Assembly: GCA_016787345.1 (NCBI GenBank)
Contig: JAEUUU010000004.1
Span: 27,351-91,350, forward strand
Reading direction: 5' to 3'
From: Saprospiraceae bacterium
Lineage (GTDB): Bacteria > Bacteroidota > Bacteroidia > Chitinophagales > Saprospiraceae
DNA: 64,000 nucleotides
A model generated the notes under the pieces. That model was not told where the DNA came from, did no database searches, and saw only the letters and a list, made by a program, of their open reading frames with translations. Of the stretch, positions 39,787 to 50,136 are shown piece after piece. Made by a program: the position numbers and the translations under genes. Numbering within the stretch: position 1 is the stretch's first letter; every line of letters begins with the position of its first letter.

Positions 39787-42606
39787 ATGAAAAAACTTTT
39801 TCTCCTCGACGGACACGCGCTCATCTATCGCGCTCACTTCGCTTTCATCACCCGTCCGCTTATCAATTCCAAAGGCTGGAACGTATCTGCTATCCAGGGC
39901 TTTATGCGAACGCTCTGGGATCTGATCCAGAGCGAACAACCCACCCACCTCGCCGTGGTATTCGATCCCAAAGGGGGCACCTTCCGTCATGCGGAATACG
40001 AAGCCTACAAGGCCAACCGGGAGGCACAGCCCGAGGATATCACTTTTGCGCTGCCCTGGGTGCGGCGCATCATCGAAGCCATGCGTATTCCGGTACTCGT
40101 GATCGACAACTTTGAAGCCGACGACGTAATCGGAACTTTGGCTAAAAAAGCTGAAAAAGAACAGTATCAGGTCTTTATGGTCACGCCCGACAAAGACTAC
40201 GGCCAATTGGTCGACGACCATATTTTCCTCTACAAACCCGGCCGGCAGGGCAATGAAGTCGAAATACTGGGTCCCAAAGAAGTCTGCGAACGCTGGGGCA
40301 TCAAACGCGTCGATCAGGTGGTCGACATGCTGGCACTGATGGGCGACTCGGTCGACAATATCCCCGGCTTGCCCGGTATCGGCGAAAAAACAGCCGCCAA
40401 ATTGCTCGACGAGTTCGACAACGTCGAAAACCTGCTGGCCAATGCCGACAAACTGAAAGGCAAACAGCAGGAAATCGTCAAAAACCACGGCGACAAAGCC
40501 ACACTCTCCAAGTGGCTGGCGCGGATCGACATCAACGTTCCGGTCGAATTTGATGAAAAATTCCTCGAACTCGAACCTTTCGACCGCGCCGCGTTGATCG
40601 AAATTTTCCGCGAACTGGAATTTCGTTCGCTCGCCGAATCCATCCTCAAACACCCACTGGCCTCTCCGCCGGCCAATGCCCCGGCCCCGGTTGCCGCGGC
40701 TCCTGCCGCCTCCAAACAAGGCAGCCTCTTCGACGACGACCCGGCCGCCGCCCCCCAAAGGCCAGCCGAACGCCTCTCGCATGCCGGTCACAACATCAGC
40801 AACACCGAACATGCGTACCACCTCGCCGATACCGCTGAAAAACGCGCCGAACTGATCGCCTTGCTCGGCAAATCGGCGGCATTCTGCTACGATTCCGAAA
40901 CAACGGCCCTCGAAGCCGCACAGGCCGATCTGGTGGGCATGTCGTTTGCCGTGCGGGCTCGCGAGGCCTGGTACGTTCCCGTGCCGGCCGATGCACAGGC
41001 CGCGCAAAATATCGTGGAGGAGTTCCGGCCGCTTTTTGAAGACGAGGCCATTGAAAAAATCGGGCAAAACCTCAAATACGACGCCATTGTGCTGAAAAAT
41101 TACGGTATCGAACTGCGCGGCCCCTATTTCGATACCATGCTCGCGCATTACCTGCTCGAACCCGATCTCCGCCACAACATGAACTACATGGCGGAAACCC
41201 TGCTCGACTATTCTACAGTCAAAATCGAAGACCTGATTGGCAAAAAGGGCGCCGCGCAAGGCAACATGCGCGACGTGCCCATCGATCTGATCAAAGACTA
41301 CGCCGCCGAGGATGCCGATATCACCATTCAACTCCGCGACGTGCTGGCGCCCAAACTCGAAGCCGGCGGTGAAAACCTCGTCAAATTGTTCCGTGAAGTA
41401 GAAACCCCGCTCGTGAAGGTACTGGCGGCGATCGAACACGCGGGGGTGCGCATCGATCCGGACTTTTTGAAAGAATACTCCAAAGAACTCAGCGTGCAAA
41501 TCGACGCGTTGGAAAAGAAAGTCCTCGAAGAAACCGGTTTTACGTTCAATGTCGCCAGCCCCAAACAAGTCGGGGAAGTTTTGTTCGACCGCATGAAAAT
41601 CCCTTATCCGGGTAAAAAGATGAAAAGCGGCCAGTATTCCACCGACGAGGAAATGCTCAGCAACCTCGCGGCTGAATACCCGGTGTGCGCCGACATTTTG
41701 CAGCACCGCGCCCTGATGAAATTGCGCAGTACCTACATCGACGCCCTGCCCGCGCTGATCAACCCGCGCACCGGCCGTGTGCATTCTTCTTTCAACCAGG
41801 CCCTGGCCGCTACCGGCCGTCTCAGCAGCCAGAACCCCAACCTGCAGAACATTCCGATCCGCACGGCCGAAGGCCGCAAGATACGCGAAGCGTTTATCCC
41901 GCGCGACCAGCACCACGTCCTGCTGTCGGCCGACTATTCCCAGATCGAACTGCGCCTAATCGCCCATATCGCCAACGACGAAGGGATGATCGAAGCCTTC
42001 CAGAAGGGTCTCGACATTCACCTGGCCACGGCCGCCCGCGTGTTCGGCGTGTCGCTCGATCAGGTCACGCCCGAACAGCGCCGCGCTGCCAAAACAGTCA
42101 ATTTCGCTATCATCTACGGCGCCGGCGCCACCAACCTGTCGAGCCAACTCGGCATCAAACGAAGCGAAGCCAAAGAACTGATCGACAACTATTTCCGCGA
42201 ATATTCCGGCCTGAAAAACTACATGACCAGCACGATCGACTTTGCCCGTACCCACGGCTACGTCGAAACCCTGCTCGGCCGCCGGCGCTACTTCCGCCAC
42301 ATCAACGGCAGCGGCCTCGAACGCGCCAACGCCGAACGCGCCGCCATCAACGCCCCCATACAGGGCTCGGCCGCCGACCTGATCAAAATCGCCATGGTCA
42401 ACATCCACCGCGCGATGGAAGAAGGCGGTTTCCGCTCCAAAATGATCCTGCAGGTGCACGACGAATTGGTGTTCGACGTGGAAAAAGCCGAACTGGATCA
42501 CCTCAAAGCGCTGGTGGGCGAACATATGCGCAACGCCCTGCCCAACCTGAAAGTGCCAATCGAAGTGGAAATGGGTGCGGGCGACAATTGGCTGGAGGCA
42601 CATTAA
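39787..42606 (+). CDS. polA: DNA polymerase I
   Basis: A 939-residue enzyme with 5'-nuclease, 3'-exonuclease and polymerase domains. 5'-nuclease (1-290): LLDGHALIYRAHFAF, EADDVIGTLAK, VTPDKDYGQLV and GIGEKTAAKLL. Exonuclease: Asp369 and Glu371 in YDSETTAL, NLKYDA, and YAAEDADITIQL, so proofreading residues are retained. Polymerase: GRLSSQNPNLQNIPIR, Asp716 in SADYSQIELR, the O-helix KTVNFAIIYG (Lys769, Phe773) and the HDE motif (Asp892). A low-complexity Ala/Pro linker (around 295-330) joins the first two domains. It carries no accessory gene beside it. Confidence 0.98.
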   Translation: MKKLFLLDGHALIYRAHFAFITRPLINSKGWNVSAIQGFMRTLWDLIQSEQPTHLAVVFDPKGGTFRHAEYEAYKANREAQPEDITFALPWVRRIIEAMRIPVLVIDNFEADDVIGTLAKKAEKEQYQVFMVTPDKDYGQLVDDHIFLYKPGRQGNEVEILGPKEVCERWGIKRVDQVVDMLALMGDSVDNIPGLPGIGEKTAAKLLDEFDNVENLLANADKLKGKQQEIVKNHGDKATLSKWLARIDINVPVEFDEKFLELEPFDRAALIEIFRELEFRSLAESILKHPLASPPANAPAPVAAAPAASKQGSLFDDDPAAAPQRPAERLSHAGHNISNTEHAYHLADTAEKRAELIALLGKSAAFCYDSETTALEAAQADLVGMSFAVRAREAWYVPVPADAQAAQNIVEEFRPLFEDEAIEKIGQNLKYDAIVLKNYGIELRGPYFDTMLAHYLLEPDLRHNMNYMAETLLDYSTVKIEDLIGKKGAAQGNMRDVPIDLIKDYAAEDADITIQLRDVLAPKLEAGGENLVKLFREVETPLVKVLAAIEHAGVRIDPDFLKEYSKELSVQIDALEKKVLEETGFTFNVASPKQVGEVLFDRMKIPYPGKKMKSGQYSTDEEMLSNLAAEYPVCADILQHRALMKLRSTYIDALPALINPRTGRVHSSFNQALAATGRLSSQNPNLQNIPIRTAEGRKIREAFIPRDQHHVLLSADYSQIELRLIAHIANDEGMIEAFQKGLDIHLATAARVFGVSLDQVTPEQRRAAKTVNFAIIYGAGATNLSSQLGIKRSEAKELIDNYFREYSGLKNYMTSTIDFARTHGYVETLLGRRRYFRHINGSGLERANAERAAINAPIQGSAADLIKIAMVNIHRAMEEGGFRSKMILQVHDELVFDVEKAELDHLKALVGEHMRNALPNLKVPIEVEMGAGDNWLEAH

Positions 42607-42643
42607 GGACTTGATAAATTGAGGCGATTGGTGTAGATTTGTG

Positions 42644-42735
42644 GTGATTAATAGGGTTGATAAAGTTTATAAGGTTGATAAAAGGGTTGTTTACGCGCTC
42701 AACCTTATTAACCCTCATCAACCCTTATCAACCTT
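42644..42735. repeat. Word-based inverted repeat upstream of Uma2 gene
   Basis: Plus-strand words of the ggttgataa type (42644-42689) are answered by ccttatcaacc-type words (42698-42735), forming an imperfect hairpin of about 40 bases per arm with small gaps. It spans most of the space between polA and the Uma2-like gene. It resembles the elements at 7432, 21437 and 51210 in layout, with a different word. Confidence 0.6.
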
Positions 42736-42743
42736 TCACAACA

Positions 42744-43397
42744 ATGACTGCGCAAACACCGGTACAAGCTTCCGAAAAAATCGGCCTTTCCTTTTGGTTC
42801 AATGGCCTGGAATTGAAAAGCAAACTTCCGCCCATGACGGAGGAGGAGTTCCTGGAATTTTGTCTGGACAACCCCGATTTGCGTATCGAGACGGACCCCT
42901 GGGGCAACATCGTGGCGGAGCCGCCGGTGTCGTATGAGTCGGGGGGTAATGAAGGAGAAATTGGTGTAGATCTCGGTCTTTGGAACCGACAAACCAAACT
43001 CGGCAAGACATTCAGTCCCTCCACCATATTCACCTTGCCCGACGGCTCCCGCCGAATGCCCGATGCTGCCTGGGTATCGATGGAAAAGCACCGCCGCCTG
43101 AGTGCGGAAGAGCGCAACAAGTTTGCGCGGGTAGTGCCCGATTTTGTGGTGGAAGTACGCAGTCCGAGCGACGATCTCAAACGCCTGCAAGCCAAAATGA
43201 CCGGGGTCTGGATCGCCAACGGCGTTCGCCTGGCCTGGCTGATCGACCCGATAACGGAAAAAACCTGGATATACCGGCCCGACGGCAGCATCGACGTGGT
43301 GGAAGGCTTTGGCCATCAGCTCAGCGGTGAATCGGTACTGCCCGGATTTGTTTTTGACCTCTCGGTGCTGAAATCGGACGAGGAAGCCGGGGAATAG
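42744..43397 (+). CDS. Uma2-family putative restriction-like endonuclease
   Basis: A 217-residue protein of the Uma2 (DUF820) family with a PD-(D/E)xK core: PDAAWV (Asp107), FVVEVRSPSDD (Glu137 and Arg139 in the E-x-K position) and KRLQAKM-WIANGVRLAWLIDP, which is the usual follow-up. The E-x-K lysine is Arg here, which is often seen in this family. Role is unclear; these genes are frequent in cyanobacteria and spread between genomes. The ATG at 42744 is preferred over 42657, whose upstream part is repeat sequence. Single gene; next gene is unrelated. Confidence 0.85.
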   Translation: MTAQTPVQASEKIGLSFWFNGLELKSKLPPMTEEEFLEFCLDNPDLRIETDPWGNIVAEPPVSYESGGNEGEIGVDLGLWNRQTKLGKTFSPSTIFTLPDGSRRMPDAAWVSMEKHRRLSAEERNKFARVVPDFVVEVRSPSDDLKRLQAKMTGVWIANGVRLAWLIDPITEKTWIYRPDGSIDVVEGFGHQLSGESVLPGFVFDLSVLKSDEEAGE

Positions 43398-43425
43398 CGC
43401 GCGAAGGCCCTACTTTTACGCCGCC

Positions 43426-44340
43426 ATGAGCGACAAACTGCGCGCCTACCTTTACCTGCATTTTTGTGTATTTATCTGGGGATTCACGGCCATCCTGGGC
43501 AAATTGATTACCCTGACAGCCCTGCCGCTGGTGTGGTGGCGGGTGCTGATTTGCTGCACTACGCTCATCATCATCCTGCCCAAAGCGCAACTGCGCGGAC
43601 TCAGCCGCCGGGCTTTTGGCCAGCTGTTTGGCATCGGCGTACTGGTAGGCATTCACTGGATCTGTTTTTACGGCGCGATTAAAATCGCCAACGCCTCGGT
43701 CGCCGTGGCGTCCATGGCGACCACCTCGTTCTTTTCGGCGCTCGTAGAGCCGCTTTTGCTCCGTAAAAAAATGAAATGGTACGAACTTGCCCTGGGTATC
43801 CTGATCCTGCCGGGTATGGCGCTGATTGCCGGCAACATCGACTGGTCGATGCGGCTTGGGTTGGGCGTCGGGATTCTGGGCGCTTTTCTGGCCGCTGTTT
43901 TCACCTCGCTCAACAAACGCGTCATTGAAAATGCCCCTGTGGCGCCCCTGCTGATGAGCCTGACTGAGTTGTTCGGCGGACTGGTTGTTTGTTCCCTGGC
44001 CCTTCCTTTTGTGTGGTATTTTACGCCGCAACAGGCACAAATCGCTCCGAAAGAAATGGATTGGTTCTGGATGCTGGTGTTGGCCTGGGTATGCACCTTG
44101 TTGCCGTATTACCTGACCTTGAAGGCCATGCGGCATATTTCAGCCTTCGCGACCAACCTGACGATCAACCTCGAACCCGTTTACGGCGTTTTACTGGCGG
44201 CAGTGATATTCCGGGAACACGACGATCTGAACCCGAATTTTTATATCGGAATGCTCGTTATACTGGCCGCGGTGTTCAGTCATCCGTTGTTGAAAAAAAT
44301 CTTTGAAAAAAACGAGCCGGCCGGAAAGCCGGCTGCCTGA
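43426..44340 (+). CDS. EamA/DMT-family transporter
   Basis: A 304-residue inner-membrane protein with ten predicted helices in two EamA halves. Markers: FIWGFTAILGKLITL at the N-terminus, WWRVLI, NASVAVASMATTSFFSALVEP and the second half TNLTINLEPVYGVLLAAVIFREHDDLNPNFYIG. DMT exporters of this kind move metabolites or amino acids out of the cell; the substrate is not inferable. The gene ends five bases before a DUF4834 gene, so the three genes to 45203 may be one operon. Confidence 0.9.
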   Translation: MSDKLRAYLYLHFCVFIWGFTAILGKLITLTALPLVWWRVLICCTTLIIILPKAQLRGLSRRAFGQLFGIGVLVGIHWICFYGAIKIANASVAVASMATTSFFSALVEPLLLRKKMKWYELALGILILPGMALIAGNIDWSMRLGLGVGILGAFLAAVFTSLNKRVIENAPVAPLLMSLTELFGGLVVCSLALPFVWYFTPQQAQIAPKEMDWFWMLVLAWVCTLLPYYLTLKAMRHISAFATNLTINLEPVYGVLLAAVIFREHDDLNPNFYIGMLVILAAVFSHPLLKKIFEKNEPAGKPAA

Positions 44341-44343
44341 ACG

Positions 44344-44541
44344 ATGTTACTCAAATGGCTATTTACGGCATTGGCGATCCTGTGGCTGATACAGGCTCTT
44401 CGCCCGTATTTTGCCGTACAGCAACGCCCCCCGCAACCGCCGCCCCCTGCACCACCCCCGCCGCCCCAATACAACAACCAGGCCGGGTTTCAGGCCGCAA
44501 AGGATGATGGAGAATATATTGATTACGAAGAAATTAAGTAA
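44344..44541 (+). CDS. DUF4834 small membrane protein
   Basis: A 65-residue protein with one N-terminal membrane helix (LLKWLFTALAILWLIQALRPY) and a proline-rich tail (PPQPPPPAPPPPPQYNN), ending in GEYIDYEEIK. This helix-then-poly-proline-then-acidic layout is DUF4834 and is normally found in Bacteroidota. It starts three bases after the EamA gene stop and the next gene starts two bases after its own stop. Role unknown; membrane location predicted. The compact spacing makes it more than a chance frame. Confidence 0.8.
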   Translation: MLLKWLFTALAILWLIQALRPYFAVQQRPPQPPPPAPPPPPQYNNQAGFQAAKDDGEYIDYEEIK

Positions 44542-44543
44542 AA

Positions 44544-45257
<714 letters not shown>

Positions 45258-45290
45258 ATAAACCTTATCAACCTTAAAACAAACGGGGAC

Positions 45291-45316
45291 GCTGCTTGCG
45301 CGGCATCCCCGTTTTT
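45291..45316 (+). terminator. Rho-independent terminator between convergent genes
   Basis: AAACGGGGA at 45291-45299 pairs with TCCCCGTTT at 45306-45314 around a six-base loop and ends in a T-run. It stops the DUF4834-RluA operon; the minus-strand reading also has an A-run, so it may act both ways. Confidence 0.75.
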
Positions 45317-45381
45317 ACTGCTGTTGGTTGTTTTGAATAAGGCCAAAGGCCTGTGTGTTGATTTCTGGTTATGTTTTAATC

Positions 45382-46365
45382 TTAGTCCAGCGACTGGTTG
45401 GCGGCATTGGCGCTGTTGACGAGGAATTGATATTCCGAGGGCGTGAGGTTGTCGAGGCAGAAGTTGATCGGGTTGATCGGATTGCCTTTGTAGTGTACCT
45501 CGTAGTGGAGGTGGGGGGCTGTGGAAAGACCGGTATCGCCTACTTCGCCGATTTTGTGTCCCTTTTTGACCTTTTCACCCACCCGGACATTCATGCGGCT
45601 CAGGTGGCCGTAGAGGGTTTCGTAGCCGTAGCCGTGGCTGATTTTGACGCAGTTGCCGTAGCCGTGGTGCCAGCCGGCTTCTACTACGACACCATCGCCC
45701 GAAGCCTGGATGGCGGTTCCGATACGGGCCGGGAAATCGAGGCCTGCGTGAAATTTACGCACTTTATACACCGGGTGAAGGCGGTAGCCGTAGCCCGAGA
45801 GTGTGCCGATGCTTTTTTGCAGTTTGTCTTCGCGAACGGGTTTGATACTGGGAATGGAAGCCAGCATTTTCTGCTGGTTGTTGGCCATTTGCTGAATGGT
45901 ATCGAGCGATTTGCTTTGCAGCGCCAGTTGACGGCTCAACAGGTCGACTTTTTCAATGGTATTGCGAATGGAATTGCCGCCGTATTTGAAGGCGGCCAGT
46001 TCCGGGTGGGCCTCATGGCCACCCACGCCGCCGTTCCAGACGCCCGCATCAATCGGGTCCATGCCAAAAACAGCGCGGTGAACGCCGGCATCGCGTTCCT
46101 GGATATTCTGGAGAACTTTCGTCATGACATCCAGCTGACCGCTGACTTGTCCGAACTTATATTCCATCTGGTCGATCTCGCGCAACAACTCTTTCTCACG
46201 CGGCGAAGGAAACCAGGTGTACAGAAGGGCAAGCAAAATAAAGGAAGTAACAAGTACGACGGAGAAAAATCCGAAGGCCTGCCAGATTCGCGTTTTTAGG
46301 GGAACGACAACTTTCTCGTAGGTAAGGGTGTGAATGTTGTAAACAAACTTCTCTTTTCTGCCCAT
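45382..46365 (-). CDS. M23-family metallopeptidase with membrane anchor
   Basis: A 327-residue protein started at ATG 46365 (the longer frame begins with GTG). A transmembrane segment lies at about 31-51, followed by a coiled-coil-like stretch (KELLREIDQMEYKFGQ to IQQMANNQQ). The LytM domain has the zinc ligands His206 and Asp210 in KFHAGLDF and His285 and His287 in HLHYEVHY, all present, so it should be an active peptidoglycan endopeptidase acting in the periplasm. It is a common Bacteroidota envelope enzyme. Terminated by the hairpin at 45291-45316. A promoter is at 46555-46585. Confidence 0.92.
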   Translation of the reverse strand: MGRKEKFVYNIHTLTYEKVVVPLKTRIWQAFGFFSVVLVTSFILLALLYTWFPSPREKELLREIDQMEYKFGQVSGQLDVMTKVLQNIQERDAGVHRAVFGMDPIDAGVWNGGVGGHEAHPELAAFKYGGNSIRNTIEKVDLLSRQLALQSKSLDTIQQMANNQQKMLASIPSIKPVREDKLQKSIGTLSGYGYRLHPVYKVRKFHAGLDFPARIGTAIQASGDGVVVEAGWHHGYGNCVKISHGYGYETLYGHLSRMNVRVGEKVKKGHKIGEVGDTGLSTAPHLHYEVHYKGNPINPINFCLDNLTPSEYQFLVNSANAANQSLD

Positions 46366-46554
46366 ACTAGGTGGATTTACCAGTTGAATCGAACGTGTGC
46401 TTCGCTTCACTCATGAAGATTGCATAGCCCCGAACAAGCAGGTTGGATTAAACAAAGACGGGTGTTGTTCGGCACTCTTCACGTTGGCTGCTGATTCGCC
46501 TGGTTAGTTAGAGTCGGTGTCCCGGTTTTGGTTGCCGACAAAATCGCCGGCGCA

Positions 46555-46585
46555 CAAATGTAGAAAAGCAAAGGAGCCCGGCAAA
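46555..46585 (-). promoter_or_regulatory. M23 peptidase promoter, TTTG N19 TACATTTG
   Basis: On the minus strand TTTG (46585-46582) precedes TACATTTG (46562-46555) by 19 bases, a clean match. The predicted start is near 46548, leaving a 180-base leader that contains no strong fold that I can show. The 379-base gap 46366-46744 holds nothing else I can identify. Confidence 0.6.
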
Positions 46586-46744
46586 ACTTTTTGACCGCTT
46601 TTTGGCCTTTTGGCGCTTTTTCGGGCAAAAAACGGTTTGTTTCGGCAATTTTTCGGCGCTTTAACAATGCGCCGGCCACATTATTTTTTGTTAATGCGGG
46701 TTTCCCCGATCCGTACTAACCCTGATTTCGAAACCCATCCCCGA

Positions 46745-47512
46745 TCAACGGTCAGCGTCGGTGGCCAGGTCGAGGATCATGATTTTTTGCCAGATTTTAG
46801 CGGCTAATCCCTGCGTTAGCGACTCCTGGTCGTTGACGGCGCCGAGCACAACGGGATCGTCCATGTTCTGGGCAAAGAGCGCGGCGACCTTGCTGTTGAG
46901 CGCCAGCAATTCGGAGCAATAATCGAGGTAGCGGGTAAGCTCGTAGCGGGTTAAAGTCCGTTTGGGCGACGACTGGGTGGCCGTAAAACTGGCCAGCAAG
47001 TGGGCGGGGTCTTTGGTCAGCTGGTGCATATCGACCACGTGGGCAACGCTGCGCAGCCGGTGCAGGGCTTCAAGGGCTGCGCGCCGTTTGATCCGGGTTT
47101 CAAACCCGGTCAGGAATACCAAAGCCAGTCCCAGCAAAATCAGTTCGTTGATGGCCGATTCGGTCACCTGCACCAAACTGCCGCCATCGGTAATGTTGAA
47201 ACGAAATTCCTGTACCAGCACGTTGACGGCGCTCAAAGCCACCAGAATCAGTAAAATACCGAATGCCCAGGAGGCAATACGCACCGGCCAGATCGGCCGG
47301 CTCAGGCGTTGGGCCAGTGTTTCACAATCGCCGGCCAGCCGCCGGAACTCACAACAAACCTGATACAAGCCCGATTCCGGAAACCGCTCTCCGATCCGTT
47401 GTTCCAGTTTTTCGATGGTCGAAAACAGGGGCCCGCTCCGCAGTTCGGTATACCGGTCGCCCTGCCGGGTGATGGGCACCAGGGCGGGAAATATGCGATG
47501 GAACAGAGACAT
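46745..47512 (-). CDS. Membrane protein of unknown function
   Basis: A 255-residue protein with two membrane segments, about 85-105 (ASWAFGILLILVALSAVNVL) and 120-142 (NELILLGLALVFLTGFE), separated by a short loop. N-terminal and C-terminal parts are soluble; the C-terminal half is helical (ALEALHRLRSVAHVVDMHQLTKDPAH, YCSELLALNSKVAALF). No known motif is seen. It follows aspS on the same strand, 38 bases after its stop, and may be cotranscribed. Function not assigned. Confidence 0.75.
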   Translation of the reverse strand: MSLFHRIFPALVPITRQGDRYTELRSGPLFSTIEKLEQRIGERFPESGLYQVCCEFRRLAGDCETLAQRLSRPIWPVRIASWAFGILLILVALSAVNVLVQEFRFNITDGGSLVQVTESAINELILLGLALVFLTGFETRIKRRAALEALHRLRSVAHVVDMHQLTKDPAHLLASFTATQSSPKRTLTRYELTRYLDYCSELLALNSKVAALFAQNMDDPVVLGAVNDQESLTQGLAAKIWQKIMILDLATDADR

Positions 47513-47550
47513 TTTCAGTTTGTTGACCCGTGTTTTTTATGGGACAGGTT

Positions 47551-49311
47551 TTACGACACCACCACGCGGATGCCCAACTCTTCCAGTTGTTTCAGTTTGA
47601 TGGCATCCGGCGCGTCGATCATCATATCGCGGCCCTGGTTGTTTTTGGGGAACGCGATAAAGTCGCGGATCGAGTTGGCGCCGTTCATCACCGCACAGAG
47701 GCGATCGAAGCCGAAAGCGATACCGCCGTGCGGGGGCGCGCCATATTCGAATGCGCCGAGCAGGAAGCCGAACTGTGCTTCCGCCTCTTCGGGTGTGAAG
47801 CCGAGCAGGCGGAAGTTGCGGCTTTGCAGGTCGCGGTCGTGGATACGAATGGAGCCGCCGCCGATCTCGACACCGTTGAGTACCAGGTCGTAGGCATCGG
47901 CGCGGATGCCTTTGAGCGTGGCGCGGTCGTCGGATTCCATTTTTGGAATATCGGCGGGTTTGGGCGAGGTAAAAGGGTGGTGCATGGCAAAAAAGCGGCC
48001 TTCCTCCTCGTCCCATTCGAGCAGCGGGAAATCGACCACCCAAAGCGGCTTGAAGTCGCCGGGTTTGCGCAAGCCGAGGCGGGCGCCCATTTCGAGGCGG
48101 AGTTCGCTGAGTTGCTTGCGTGTTTTTTCGTCGTCGCCGCAGAGCAGCAGCAACATATCGCCAGGCTGGGCGCCGCAGCGGTCGAGCCATCCTTTCAGGT
48201 CGTCGGCGCTGTAAAATTTATCTACCGAAGATTTGACGGAGCCGTCGGCTTCGTACTTGACGTACACCAGGCCTTTTGCGCCGATCTGGGGGCGTTTGAC
48301 CCATTCGGTGAGTTCGTCGATTTGTTTGCGGGAATACTCGGCGCAGCCGGGCGCGCAGATGCCGAGGACCGCCTCGGCGCTGTCGAACACCGGAAAACCC
48401 TTGCCTTTGGCGACGTCGGAGAGATCGGCGAACTCCATGCCGAAGCGCAGGTCGGGTTTGTCGGAACCAAAACGACGCATGGCCTCGTCATAAGTCATGC
48501 GCGGAAATTCGGGCAGCTCGATACCGAAAGTGGTGCGGAACAGGTGTTTGGTCAGACCCTCGAAAGTGCGCAGGATATCTTCCTGGTGCACAAACGACAT
48601 TTCACAGTCGATCTGGGTGAATTCCGGCTGGCGGTCGGCGCGAAGATCTTCGTCGCGGAAACACTTGACGATCTGAAAATATTTATCGAAGCCGGCCACC
48701 ATGAGGATTTGTTTGAAGGTCTGGGGTGACTGCGGCAGGGCGTAAAACTGCCCTTTGTTCATACGGCTGGGCACCACGAAGTCGCGGGCGCCTTCGGGCG
48801 TACTTTTGATCAGGTTGGGGGTTTCCACTTCGAGGAAGCCTTCGCCGGCGAGGTATTTGCGCGTTTCGATGGCCAGGTTGGAGCGGAAAACGAGGTTTTT
48901 CTGCACGGCGTTGCGGCGCAGGTCGAGGTAGCGGTATTTCATGCGCAGGTCGTCGCCGCCGTCGGTTTCATCCTGAATGGTGAATGGCGGGGTTTTGGCC
49001 GTATTGAGCACCTTGAATTCCGTCACGCGGATTTCGATATCGCCGGTATCGCGGTTGGGGTTTTTGGAAGCGCGTTCGCGCACTTCGCCGGTCGCCTGAA
49101 TGACGAATTCGCGGCCCAGACTGCGGGCGCGGGTGCAGAGTTCGGCATTGTCGTCCATGTCGAACACGAGCTGCGTGATGCCGTAGCGGTCGCGCAGGTC
49201 GACGAAAGTGAGGCCGCCAAGGTCGCGGCTGACGGCCACCCAGCCGGCGAGGGTGACGGTTTTATCGATGTCCGAAAGACGGAGTTCGTTGCAGGTATGG
49301 GTTCTGTACAT
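47551..49311 (-). CDS. aspS: Aspartyl-tRNA synthetase
   Basis: A 586-residue class II synthetase. N-terminal OB-fold with [23 protein letters not shown], motif 1-2 region [20 protein letters not shown] and [23 protein letters not shown], the bacterial insertion (about 280-410), and motif 3 [15 protein letters not shown]. The length fits bacterial AspRS. Start ATG 49311. A TACTTTTG box on the minus strand is at 49409-49416, about 90 bases upstream of the ATG. Discriminating versus Asp/Asn type was not determined from sequence. Confidence 0.97.
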   Translation of the reverse strand: MYRTHTCNELRLSDIDKTVTLAGWVAVSRDLGGLTFVDLRDRYGITQLVFDMDDNAELCTRARSLGREFVIQATGEVRERASKNPNRDTGDIEIRVTEFKVLNTAKTPPFTIQDETDGGDDLRMKYRYLDLRRNAVQKNLVFRSNLAIETRKYLAGEGFLEVETPNLIKSTPEGARDFVVPSRMNKGQFYALPQSPQTFKQILMVAGFDKYFQIVKCFRDEDLRADRQPEFTQIDCEMSFVHQEDILRTFEGLTKHLFRTTFGIELPEFPRMTYDEAMRRFGSDKPDLRFGMEFADLSDVAKGKGFPVFDSAEAVLGICAPGCAEYSRKQIDELTEWVKRPQIGAKGLVYVKYEADGSVKSSVDKFYSADDLKGWLDRCGAQPGDMLLLLCGDDEKTRKQLSELRLEMGARLGLRKPGDFKPLWVVDFPLLEWDEEEGRFFAMHHPFTSPKPADIPKMESDDRATLKGIRADAYDLVLNGVEIGGGSIRIHDRDLQSRNFRLLGFTPEEAEAQFGFLLGAFEYGAPPHGGIAFGFDRLCAVMNGANSIRDFIAFPKNNQGRDMMIDAPDAIKLKQLEELGIRVVVS

Positions 49312-49314
49312 GAG

Positions 49315-49352
49315 TTAGCTAATGTGCTAATTTATTAATGTGCTAATGTGCC
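49315..49352. repeat. Small taatgtgc repeat near aspS start
   Basis: Four close copies of a (c/t)taatgtg word occupy 49315-49352 next to the aspS start codon, inside the probable 5' leader of aspS. It is a fifth short-word tract in the window with a different word. Confidence 0.6.
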
Positions 49353-49464
49353 TATGGGGGACTATGCCAATGATGGAGCGGGAATATATATGAACGCAAA
49401 AAGCGGCGCAAAAGTAAACTTTGCAGCCCAAACAAGAGCAGTAAGGGAGAAGGTTCCGGTGTAT

Positions 49465-49854
49465 TTAGTGTTCTTCGGACACGTAAAGGATGGTGTCGAT
49501 CTTCGGGCGACCGCTCAGGGAGATGGTCACCGGCAGGCTGCCGTACACGATGGGCGGGTAATACGTATCGTCGTAGGATATGGCAATCAGCCAGTGTTTG
49601 CCCTCCGGCACGGCGGCGATGCAGCCGCGCGCGTCGGTTCCGGAAGTACGCACCGAATCGTCGAAATAAGTGGAAGGTTGCCGGTAACCCGGAAAACTGT
49701 CGGCGTTGAACTTGATGTACACCATGGCATTGGGTACGGGTACGCCGTGGTGCTGGGTGCGCACGCAGATTTCGGTGGGGAGGGGCGCATCTTCAATTTC
49801 ACTGCCGCGACAAGCAGAGAAGAAGAGTAAAATCAGCGGTAAATACTTGATCAT
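49465..49854 (-). CDS. Small lipoprotein of unknown function
   Basis: A 129-residue lipoprotein with lipobox FFSAC (Cys15). After it, short strands (ICVRTQHHGVPVPNAMVYIKFNAD; GKHWLIAISYDDTYYPPIVYGSLPVTISLSG) suggest an Ig-like or carboxypeptidase regulatory-type beta domain. No motif for binding is clear. Upstream, 49855-50136 (282 bases) is an AT-rich divergent region shared with fbp. Confidence 0.75.
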   Translation of the reverse strand: MIKYLPLILLFFSACRGSEIEDAPLPTEICVRTQHHGVPVPNAMVYIKFNADSFPGYRQPSTYFDDSVRTSGTDARGCIAAVPEGKHWLIAISYDDTYYPPIVYGSLPVTISLSGRPKIDTILYVSEEH

Positions 49855-50136
49855 GGATCAACGTGGCTTTTTAGAAAAACAAAGCGGCAACAACTCATCT
49901 TAGAACGTCATTATTAAAACGAATGTTTCCCCGGGCCGCCGCTTTCCCGGCATTTGTCGGCCTGCCGAATATAATTTTACAAGATGGGGTTAAAATTTAA
50001 CAAACCAATTGCAAATATCATTTTTTATCTCACTGACTAAAATTAAATTTTAAATCCTGCGTCAGATTTACCTAATTTTGTCCCGCCAAATCTCACCACC
50101 ACATCACTCGGCTCTAACCAAACATCCACACAGCAA

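Noticed and set aside
39565-41916. 783-residue antisense frame over polA
   Set aside because: It is an artefact of GC-rich third positions; polA has all family motifs and the antisense protein has no signature.
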